From assembly GCA_011037195.1 (NCBI GenBank), contig JAAEAF010000389.1, positions 248,001 through 312,000 on the forward strand: a stretch of 64,000 bases of DNA, read 5' to 3'. The translations under genes and the position numbers were made by a program. The stretch is from Triatoma infestans (lineage: Eukaryota; Arthropoda; Insecta; Hemiptera; Reduviidae). Of this stretch, positions 55,082 to 64,000 are shown piece by piece (position 1 is the first letter of the stretch; each line of letters starts with the position of its first letter). Below the pieces are notes generated by a model that saw only the letters and a program-made list of their open reading frames with translations, made no database searches and had not been told where the DNA came from.

Positions 55082-55266
55082 CAGATTTGGGATTAATTCT
55101 AGCTCTAAGTTGAAGTTTCGTACCAATAGGAACGGCCTGATCGACAGGTAATTCATTAATACTTGCATTATTTATTCTGGCAGGTGCTTCTTTGTACAAA
55201 GCCACTTCATATTCCAGTCTTCCAGGTGTTTCTTCCACCACGCCAGATACACGGGCACCATGTGGT
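55082..55266 (-). CDS. ZP-domain membrane protein, internal exon (ZP-N/ZP-C linker region)
   Basis: 185 bp; acceptor TTCACCTATTTTAG, donor GTAAGTC. Begins PHGARVSGVVEETPGRLEYE and continues VALYKEAPARINNASINELP, VDQAVPIGTKLQLRARINPK. The PIGxxLxLRAxI string is the usual start of the ZP-C domain (family form: vxxGdpLxlxxxI). One potential N-glycosylation sequon (NAS). The methionine visible further upstream is intronic. Confidence 0.9.
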
Positions 55267-55319
55267 CTAAAATAGGTGAAAAAATGTGAGGTTCTTACTT
55301 TTAGTGGAAATGGCAATAA

Positions 55320-58105
55320 AATAGTAAATGATAAGTTATAGAAGCTTGTATTTGTTTTTAAGCTATCTAAGGATTAGTAGTTAAAACGATAAAAAGATAA
55401 ACATCACCCGTATTTCAGAATAATTTAAATCGATGTGCTTAAGATTTCATAATATATTGGATATTATAAGAAAAATAATATTGTTCGGCAGCATTGCAAA
55501 AGTTCATTTCATTCACTCTGATTTTTATGTAGGATCGAAATGTTAAGGTGTGAAGGGAGAGTGACTATAATGCCAAATCCACTGCGACCTAAAATATCTA
55601 TAGTGACTTCCTTGCGTGTTAGTGTTTGTACATGGAATAATTTGTAATTGTGAGTTAGTATGTATGTGGTAGTGGGACTAGAGTTTGTCAGTTTATGGGT
55701 ACGCTAAACCCAGTAGTTATACCCATCAATTTCTGTATGCAGTAGTAATATTCAATTATTTAATAATCGGTTCGCTTAATTTGATGTCGAGAGATCTTGA
55801 AGAAATTTACAAAATACTTTTATGTTTAATTAAAAAATATACAAAGTAGAATAATGCAACAATGAATAGAAAATGCAATTCCAGTTTCGGATTTTGTCCA
55901 TCTTGTTATCCAGCATTGCAGACCCATCAACATATTCAAAAATGTTAACATTTAAAAAACTAGTGATTTATTCTAATAATTTCCAGATCATTTTCTAATT
56001 ATTGCAAGGCATTCATACAACTTTTTCTTTCATTCGTGTGTCACTTGGCAAATGACGTCCAATCTTATAATGAACTGCATCAAATTCTTCTAAAGGTTTT
56101 CCCTTTAAATTCATTGTCATTAAAAGCCTTGTCGTTCCATGAGCAGAGCATTTCATTTAATATTAATTATGAAATACATTGTGCTGAATCCTCTTTCTAT
56201 TTCTGCGAAATTTACTGCGATATTTAAAATTTTTTGCTCTGGATATGCTATGTGGTATTTCTTTGTGCTTTCTATCTGGTCAAAGGGCCCTTGAAATAAT
56301 TTAAAAAAATATTATGCCGGTTAACGGGCCATTATGATGTATGCAGTAGCGTGAACAGTACTAGCATATATTCAAGGACACATTACCGGTCCAAGTCTTC
56401 CGGTCGTCAGATTAATTAGGTATATCATTAAAGAAAGAGGCGTCGAAATAAGTAAACGAAATTTATGTTTCATGCTATTTTCCTTTTCTTTTTTTAATTT
56501 TTATGCTACCCACATTTGATGTAACTGATCGTAACAAGGATAGGAGAACAAAAAAAATTAACAACCGAACCGGTGCTATCCCTAGCTATCCCTTTCGGGA
56601 TATAGAACCCATGCTGCTAAAAAGATATAATTGGTACAGATTATAGAAGCAGTGACCACTACTCAAATTCCTATGAGTTATTGTCTGTGCTTGTAGTGGT
56701 AGTCGTCTGACAAAGTGCTGATAAAAAGGGGCAATCGGAATGTTTGTGTGTAGAAAAAAGGCGTAGAGTTGAATTGTATTGAAATTTAATTTTTTTAAAA
56801 TAATTTTGTTTCAATTTACATCTAGTATCAATATATTAAAGAAGATTTTATATCAAGTTCCCATGAAGTGTTAATGCACTTCGGCCTTAAATGGGTGCAC
56901 TTGTTAAAGAAGATTGAAATTTAGGATTGTGGCATCCATAGAACCTCTCTTATTCATTTCAAAACAATTTTTCTGAACATTATTATTTTCAGCTGGTACA
57001 ATAACATTGAATGCCGAGACCCTCAACATGCCGTTTTCATCATGAAACATCCCAACAAGTTTTTTAATTACTTCCACTGAATTGTCCAAAGTTTCATAGG
57101 AAAAATTAGCATAAAAGTGCTACATAAAATGGTTGACATAAAATAATGTACCGAAAATATAATTACAGATTTAGGCAGTAGCTATAGAACCATTATAGGC
57201 CACTATAGAAATGATTTATATGTTTGTCTGAAATCCTTTTTTTCATTCTTAGTGATATAAATTGAACAAATAAGTATTATTAAAGCGATTGAATATACAC
57301 AAATAAGTTCCTATTCAAACAGTAATGTATATGTATAGAGAAGCTATATTAGGTAATTCGTATGTGCTACATAAATGATTAAATTGGAAAAAAATTAAAA
57401 TTACAAGATATCATATGATTTTTTTTAACGTTAATTTCACTTTAGACACGCTAATATGAATCATGCAAACCACGTGCCTTTCTTGAGAGAAACAAAAGAA
57501 CTTCATAAAGATGTTCCAAAGTTGATAAGAATGCCTTTCCCCATGACCCAGAACTGCATCATCATGTTTTATGTCCAGATATTGTTAGTACCGCTACTCT
57601 TTACCATATAACATAAGACAGCCATAAACTTAGGCGCAGCCCAATGTTTTTCATCTTTTCTCCAAAAATAGTTGTTAATCTTCAAAATCAAAGAGGTTTG
57701 ACAGTCAAGGATGGGAGTTTTATAGAGTGTCAAACTTGGAACCTTTAGTGGTGAAATTATAAGTCTAAAAGGAACTAGAGGGTAAAAAAATACTGTACGC
57801 TGCAAAGCGCAAACTGATCAGTCAAGGATAACAAAAATAATGGGTTGACAGAATTGTATCCTACTAAACGGATTTGGATCATGTCTACCATTATCAAAAC
57901 AATAAGATAACCTATTTTCGAGATTATTTAAAGTAGTTGTTGCTAAAATTACAATAAACAGGATGTAATTTTTGTTAAATTTTCTTAGGAAATGGATTTT
58001 TTGTAAAGAATTTCTTAGGAAATTTCTATAATTAAAAAAAAAAAAAAAAAATTGAAAAACAAAAACTCAAACCTTATGAATTTTTCTATAAAATAAAAAA
58101 AAAAA
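55320..58105. other. Intron of the ZP gene, AT-rich
   Basis: No further exon or known element was recognised. Minus-strand open frames at 56904-57089 (VEVIKKLVGMFHDENGMLRV) and 57569-57805 have no splice context that I can defend. Confidence 0.4.
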
Positions 58106-58110
58106 CTTAC

Positions 58111-58247
58111 AGACTTCCAGCGAATCCTGCTGCTTTATTTTCTATGACTGTTGGTTCTGGAGGCTTGCACATTATAATTAGCTCTTGGTCAGACATCATC
58201 ACCACACCAGGAAACTGAGGAAACCATACACGAACGTGAACAAAGCC
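58111..58247 (-). CDS. ZP-domain membrane protein, most 5' exon found (end of ZP-N)
   Basis: 137 bp; acceptor AAATATTTCAG, donor GTAAGTTT. Begins in phase 0, so at least one upstream exon exists, and encodes GFVHVRVWFPQFPGVVMMSD, QELIIMCKPPEPTVIENKAA and GFAGSL. SDxELIxxC is the conserved last Cys-bearing strand of the ZP-N domain. The signal peptide and the rest of ZP-N must lie in undetected exons 5' of here, possibly beyond the Merlin insertion or outside the window. The protein resembles insect cuticle/tracheal ZP proteins, but I cannot assign a specific orthologue. Confidence 0.85.
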
Positions 58248-58943
58248 CTGAAATATTTGAAACCAATTAATAGCATACTTACTACGTATTAAGCTTTAGG
58301 TGATTTTTCTTTACTTGGTTTACGCTTGTTTATTTGAATAGTAATTGTGAAAAAGGAAATAGGCAAAAATTTATTGACAACTATTAAAATAGCTTGGCTT
58401 AGTTTTATATAAATTATTATTGCAAATATGTAATCTAATAAATAAAAAGTTTTGTATTTTTTGGAAGCAACATTCACTTTACCAACCTAGCGCCTTCCAC
58501 ATTGTTCTTTTATCAATATCCCTCGCCAATAGAAAAATGATTGCCTTATATATACGTTATTTCCATTTTAAAAAATTATTTTGTATTTCATACTTGCGCC
58601 CCTCATTTCAATTAGACATGAAATGCAAAATAATTTTTTAAAAACGGAAACAACATGAAAAGCTTTTTTTTTTGTTGCTATGAATCGAGAGGCTTATATT
58701 CCTTATCGGGGGCTTCAACCCCGCGCCCCTTTTTTCCTCCACCGCAAAACTACCTATTTTTTCGTGGGGGTCCCCCACGGTGCCCACATTGAATCGCGTG
58801 CGAGTATTTAAAAAAATAACTCCACGTCCATCCAACTCTTTCACTCTCGGATATCTGTTCTGTATAGGTTCTCCTTTTTGATACAAACACTTTTCAAAAG
58901 ATATTCATTACAAATGTACTTACATATTAATTAAAATGTATAA

Positions 58944-59745
58944 TTAAAACGGCGCATCCGCAGGATTATTAATTTCCTTTATTGCAGGTAGAAACTCGCG
59001 TAACTTGACGGGATTGGCATGCCTCCATATATATTCTGCCAAATGTCCGTCGAACTGCCTTCAACAATGATTAGTGGGTAACTAGCGCTTGATGGCGGTC
59101 CCATCATGTGTGGAGCCCTCGTTTCAGGGTCTTTGACTTGTAGGTAGTGGTTTACAGTCAGATGCCTGTATCCTTCATCTTCAAAGTTACCATAAGACTT
59201 CCAACTATCCGATATAATTGTCGTACCCGGTAATACGGAAGACTTGATAATGACCAACTGGGTGTCCTTCCCTCTATTTTCAACGACCCTGAAAAACATT
59301 CTATTTGATCCCCGTTCCACGCCCCCAAATACCCATCTACCTTCAACCGCCCTTCCCCTATTTTATTTTCTCCAAACTTGCATTCACTCCTCAAATTGCA
59401 CTATTTTCTTTTATACATATTTCCATGCACATCTCTCTACAAAAACATTTCCAATCAACCAGTATTCCATTCGCTACATCCATATTTTTTAAAATATCAC
59501 ATATACTCATTTTACTACATTCGAACCATGATCCTTTTCTTACATACATATTCACATCATCATCTCCAAAATCATCTTCCCCTCTATATCACCACATATA
59601 CCTTACACTTTTCTTACATACCAGATTCATAATTCTATCACAAACTCCACACATTTTCGTTCAGAAGCAATCATACATTCTTCATACACAAATCAATCAC
59701 ATCACGCCCAACCTTACCCTTCAACGTGTATTAAGTCCATAGCTT
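58944..59745 (-). pseudogene. Merlin (IS1595/ISXO2-like) DNA-transposon transposase, frameshifted
   Basis: Read on the minus strand with frame changes: VRKGSWFECSKMSICDIL (about 59540), LVDWKCFCREMCMEI (about 59450), then GRWVFGGVERGSNRMFF (about 59330-59290), LPGTTIISDSWKSY with the catalytic-region aspartate (about 59215), GYRHLTVNHYL, DPETRAPH and a C-terminal HLAEYIWRHANPVKLREFLP to a stop at 58944. This is the DDE-type IS1595-like fold used by Merlin elements. The ISxxxWKxY and HxxVNH strings are diagnostic. Two or more frameshifts and a stop inactivate it. Terminal inverted repeats and the short TSD of Merlin were not located. Overlapping plus-strand open frames (59305-59742) are shadows. 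Confidence 0.8.
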
Positions 59746-60059
59746 TTAGGTCTGCCATCATAAAACTAACTATTAAGCACTAACGAAGCAAGCAACAATA
59801 TGATGCAGTGCTAACTAGAGTTAGTACAAATATAATTTCTTAATTCTATAACAATTACTTAATTTGAATTTATTCATATACAAAATAAAATGCTTCTTAA
59901 ATTTATATTTATAATACAGTACAGTAATTTATGTTTAAATTCGGCGGGACTGGTGGGAAGGGGGATGTAATTGATTTGATGAATGCTTATTTTATTATAA
60001 TTCTGTAGTTCAATAAGAAACCAATAAACATTTTCAATGTTTGACCTTTTCGTGAAAAA

Positions 60060-60350
60060 TAGGATTTTTGTTTTGTTTTTGTGATATTTTGTTCACACTC
60101 ACACTCATATTAAAGCCAATAACTAAAAACTTTTTTTGAATTCAGGACCTTGTGATTGATGTTTGGCTTCCCCTATAAAGTACCATTTCTTTATGGTCTA
60201 TGGAATTACTCTTCTGAATTTTATTAGGAGCTAAAATTTCAAGTCTTAAGAAAATTGGTAAATCATTTTTTAAAAATTCAACTTTGAATAAAATTTTGCA
60301 ACTAGATCTTTGAAAACTGCAGTTAAAGAAGCCGTGTGAGTGTTTCAAAC
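60060..60350 (-). repeat. Family A 5' part, degenerate
   Basis: 60165-60350 retains GTTTGGCTTCCCCTATAAAG, TTTCAAGTCTTAAGAAAATT and, at the 5' end, GCCGTGTGAGTGTTTCAAAC in minus-oriented order. Confidence 0.5.
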
Positions 60351-60771
60351 AAACAAAATTTGGTAGAACATAATAAAAAAAAATCTTATTTCTTTTTATA
60401 GACTAACTGATTAATAATAACATGTATGTATGTTTGTCACTGAAGTGATCACCACTTTGGATTTATTTCATATATTACAATAAAACCCAAGGAATTAAAA
60501 CAGCAACTTCTATTAATACATAGTCTAAAAAATTTTAAAATTGCTTAAACTGATAACTGATTAATTTATGGGGCAAATTTTTTAATGAGATTCAATAGTT
60601 CCATAAATATGTGTGTGTACGTATGTACTATTTCTGGATTGTTACAAGCATGTAACAATGCTATTAGTGACAATTACAAAAGAATAACGTGTATAATATA
60701 CCTACTAGAATTTCATTGTTTTTTCTAATCGCGTTTATATTCTTTTCTAATTTTTTTTTTTTATCTGTAAG

Positions 60772-60844
60772 TGAACGAGTTCAACGACGGTTCTGGATGA
60801 TTAACCAGCTGAGTGGAGCGTCAACTCCAGCAAGCGAATCATCG
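60772..60844 (+). CDS. Candidate internal exon, unknown protein (weak)
   Basis: A strong polypyrimidine tract (TTTTCTAATTTTTTTTTTTT) and AG at 60770-60771 precede a 73-bp open stretch that encodes ERVQRRFWMINQLSGASTPA plus ESS, followed by GGTATGC as a donor. The base composition rises sharply in GC exactly within these bounds. No flanking exons or family were recognised. It is on the opposite strand to the ZP gene. Confidence 0.3.
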
Positions 60845-61079
60845 GTATGCGAACCCCCTAATAATACACATTTCCACTGACAACAATGAATAATTACAGC
60901 TGTCTGCTTAGAAGAATTTTAGAAAAATGTTAATAGCTTTGGAAATAGAGTCAAATAGATATTTAAATGAGGTTTTTTTTTCCTTATTGCAGTAAGAGCA
61001 AGTAACCTTCGAACTTGAGGTTTTGAGGGATATCCATTTATTGAGGTCCATTGAATATATATATATATATATATAAAAA

Positions 61080-61240
61080 TTTTAGAGAATGGGTTATTTG
61101 TATGAGACCAAAAATATCTCAAAAATCACAAACCGCAGGAAGGTCAAATTGGATACTCCGATTAGGTATTTACATATTAATTGACGTTATGGTTTTGGTC
61201 AAAACCCATCAACCGGAAGTGCAACATACTGAATCTACCT
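61080..61240 (-). repeat. Family A fragment
   Basis: CTCAAAAATCACAAACCGCAGGAAGGTCAAATTGGATACTCCGATTAGGTATT and CATCAACCGGAAGTGCAACA are a decayed section of the 3' half. A TA microsatellite lies at 61055-61075. Confidence 0.55.
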
Positions 61241-61254
61241 AGGATACGATGTGG

Positions 61255-61475
61255 TCGTCCGACTTTGTAGATTATTGTACGGGATTATCGCACTGCGACT
61301 TGAAAGATCTACTGTGCCGCCGGAACCTTCTCAGTGCACTGCCGGCCTCCAAGCAGTGTTTCTAGCTACATTAGCACTATAGTGCTCATCACCGGATAGT
61401 GAGTTGTAGAGGCACCTAGGAAGAGAAAATCTAAGGGCAGTATGCTGGATTCGAACCCGGGACTTCCGCGTAATG
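61255..61475 (-). mobile_element. tRNA-derived SINE (SINE-1) copy
   Basis: TACGGGATTATCGCACTGCGACTTGAAAGATCT, CACTGCCGGCCTCCAAGCAG and GGATTCGAACCCGGGACTTC (B-box on the minus strand). The A-box end is lost at about 61475. Confidence 0.7.
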
Positions 61476-61479
61476 GTCC

Positions 61480-63590
61480 GTCTTTAGATCCGATCGCATT
61501 TTACAATGAAATCTTGAGGGTAGCCAGGTATCTAATTTCTTAAGTGGATTTCTTTCACTCCAATTTGATAATATCATTCTAGCTCGCAAACAAGAGATGC
61601 ACTTTCAGCAAATCAATTGTCCAGGTGTATATTAGGATGTTATCTGGATCGCAATTTCTGGGATAAATGTATGATAAGCTAGGTGATAATGATGGTAGTC
61701 GCTTCTTAGGAATGCGTCAAAAGTAGACTTGAACAACCTCATTTTAAAGTAAGCATTTCTGAGACAAATTATCCAGTTTTTGTTCTTTGCAAGGAACAAT
61801 TAACAAAAACTGGATAAAAAAGACCATGTTGGTGCTTATTTAATGATAGTGGTTTTTTTGAACAATTATTGTGAATAACATATGTTTTGTGCCAAACACT
61901 AATTAATTATAGTAAATGAAAACATTCCTAATATTGCTCATTCAAATTAACTCGGCTGATTTCAATCGAATATACTAATGTATGCTTATAGGTATCCCTT
62001 TACAAGGGACCCTGTAATATAAACATATACTCAAAGGGCATTTGACACCGAATGCAAAGCCAACAAAATCAAGCGGGCGCAGACATTCCTAAAGCGACTC
62101 ACTTTCATTTCCTCAAGGATGATTCAACTTTACAATATCAAGAATCAAGGTTGTCCCTAATGTTCCAAGCAACTGAAATAAGATAACATTAAATTTCTCA
62201 AGCTACATATCCGGTAACATTCTTATATGATTCCAAATTTTCAGTTGGTTTCAGTGATTTAAGAGAGTGGATCGTTTAGTGGGACAACTACCACATTACT
62301 GTGCTATTAACATACCCATATCATCACCAAATCACTATGACAGGCCTTAACCACCAAAACCACTATCATCCCGGGCGTCTATCACTTTAAGCTCCGCCCA
62401 AATTCCCAGGAGAGGGAATACCCTAAGATTTTCTGTAAAGAGGTATAATTTCAATCAGATAGCAGATCAGTTTTCAAGTCTAAATCAGGGAATTGAAGAA
62501 AGCATCAGACACTTGTGGGAATGCATCAGACGTAGAGTGAGATCAACAAGTATTAGCATATAGTTGTCACAAGTTTAACAAGACAGTTCAGGAGGATTTC
62601 ATCAAGAAGTTATCAACGACCAAAATCTCGCAATGTTTCTCTCCCAGGCGCTAACTCTCTACTTTCTCCTCTCACGGAAGTCTTCTAACTAATAATAATA
62701 ATTTCCATTCTAAATAATATTTTCTGGCGAACAAGTTTTATTGTACAGTAGTTATTACTTTTATTCCAGTCACCACATTCTACAGCAAGACAATTTTCTC
62801 TTCCATACAAATATGTAGAACAGAAATAAAAATTGCCATAAATTCATTCTCACTTGATATACATTTAATTTGTTGCTTTCATTTTTAGTGGGGCAATATT
62901 AGTCTCGCTCTTGGCTAGGCCATTATCCGTAGTGTGATTGATTATGCGGCTCGCTATGGTCAGTCAGTGTCTATGGCCTATATAGATGTTCAAGATATAT
63001 ACTTGCAATAGTAACGCTACAAAATAGATGTCACGGCCAATGTCTGCAATGAGCTAGAGATAGCTCACACTTCTAGCACATATATCCGTTACCTGAAATA
63101 ACTAACTTTTCACTAAATGTGATTTCAAAAATATTTAATTCTTTGTGAATTTCTGTGATTACTAGATAGTTATAGATTAGAAATAAATTAACGATAGATA
63201 TTCTTAACTTAATTATTAGTAGGAAATTGTACTCAGAATTTATTATTTATTTTTATCAATTCTTGTAAGTATTGCTTGCGATATTTGAAAGAATTTAACT
63301 GCAGAGCAAACAGTGTTACCAGTTATTATAATGCCAATAATTATTTAAAATACAGGGAATATTGGAAAGATTATTTTGTATTTCACAAACAATTTATTTC
63401 AGATAGAATTATTGGTAATTGAGTTGTTCTGAGCTTGGAAGATTAAACAAACAACTCATGTAAAATAAAGATTAGAGGAACTTTAAAGGAAAATTGCAGC
63501 TACCCTAAATCCTCCAAAAATCTAATATGGAATTTGATCTGATTGAATCTGGGATCTGGGAAAAGGTTTGAAATAAAGTGACACCCTCCT
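61480..63590. other. Unassigned sequence, less AT-rich than the rest
   Basis: No gene was recognised on either strand. 62030-62660 is noticeably less AT-rich, without a long open frame. Confidence 0.4.
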
Positions 63591-63610
63591 CACACAATAT
63601 ATCTTTCTCA

Positions 63611-63880
63611 TTGTTGAATATGCGGATGGATCCGCAATGCTGGATAACATATGGTATTTTATCCGTCGCAGCATGCATATTTATGTTCTTTCTGACCGGT
63701 TTCGGATTTTCATCCATCATCAGAGCAAATTAACCAAGTTACCATTACATAATTAACAGAAACATTACGTTGAAGTGAACTCTCTACACGAACTTGGTTA
63801 ATTTGCTCCGACGATGGATGAAAACCTGAAACCGGTCAGGAAGAACATAAACATGCATGCTGCATCGGATAAAATACCAG
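63611..63880. mobile_element. Fold-back retroelement, second copy, 12-bp TSD
   Basis: TSD ATATCTTTCTCA at 63599-63610 and 63881-63892. Arms 63652-63740 and 63791-63879 are nearly complementary around a ~50-bp loop. On the minus strand the left arm reads CTGATGA, T, GGAT-GAAA-ATCC, GAAACCGGTC, the same box order as in the 37154-37415 element. The right arm carries CCGACGA and GAAACCGGTC. The minus-strand 3' end (ATCCAGCATTGCGGATCCAT ... CAACAA) resembles the tail of the first copy (TTCCAGCTCTGCGGAACCAA). The minus-strand open frame across it is a by-product. Confidence 0.7.
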
Positions 63881-64000
63881 ATATCTTTCTCACTTTATGT
63901 ATATAATTAGTGAGCGAAGTTTAAATTATAGTATAGTATGGCGAGGAAATCGTATTTTCTAAATTTTAAGTATAGTATGCGAGAAAATAACGGAAAACTG

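Noticed and set aside
59305..59742. 145-residue plus-strand open frame
   Set aside because: Antisense to the Merlin transposase; His/Ile/Thr-rich composition, no domain.
62030..62660. Less AT-rich block as a possible gene
   Set aside because: No long open frame, splice-bounded exon, tRNA boxes or transposon motif could be supported on either strand.
1..64000. CRISPR arrays, bacterial operons or prophage
   Set aside because: Repeats are transposon-derived, genes have introns and no regularly spaced identical repeats were seen; the window is eukaryotic.

Overview
This is a eukaryotic, AT-rich, intron-bearing stretch, most likely from an insect. The evidence is a spliced zona-pellucida (ZP) domain gene of the kind insects use in apical/cuticular matrix, R1-, I- and RTE-type LINEs, BEL/Pao, Merlin and mariner remnants, and tRNA-derived SINEs. 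The species cannot be named from the sequence. There are no operons, rRNA genes or CRISPR arrays. At least half of the window is recognisable transposable-element DNA, much of it nested.

Layout. 1-0.82 kb is the 3' end of an R1-like LINE. 1-34 kb is dominated by one ~1 kb non-coding repeat ('family A' here), present in more than a dozen full or partial copies on both strands. Other elements have landed inside these copies: an R1-like LINE (6370-8501, 11-bp target-site duplication, TSD), an I-like LINE with RNase H and a TAA tail (14439-15902, 14-bp TSD), a tRNA-Glu-like SINE (21545-21803, 11-bp TSD) and an almost complete RTE-like LINE (30297-33717, 12-bp TSD). A 5'-truncated LINE lies on the minus strand at 17705-18660 (15-bp TSD). 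Around 38.9-41.3 kb is a decayed BEL/Pao retrotransposon with an inverted second gag fragment, followed by a mariner transposase fragment and a long, degenerate LINE (about 42.7-46.76 kb).

The only well-supported host gene is on the minus strand. Six exons between 58247 and 48306 splice in frame into 328 residues ending at a stop. They encode the later part of a ZP domain, a basic furin-like site, a single membrane segment and a short tail. The 5' exons were not found. Its introns hold a family A copy (about 52600-53598) and a SINE, and a Merlin transposase pseudogene lies just 5' of the first exon found.

The most interesting material is a set of short fold-back elements. One (37154-37415) has two perfect 86-bp inverted arms, a 15-bp TSD and a shared 3' tail. 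Each arm carries the layout of a hammerhead ribozyme with a tiny palindromic stem III, the arrangement reported in Penelope-like retroelements. A second member at 63611-63880 has a 12-bp TSD and a related tail, and more degenerate relatives are scattered through the window. The second highlight is family A: it has subterminal inverted repeats, a terminal palindrome, two tandem internal modules and a microsatellite at a fixed internal position, which resembles non-autonomous Helentron/HINE elements. These functional readings are inferences from motif layout and have not been tested.
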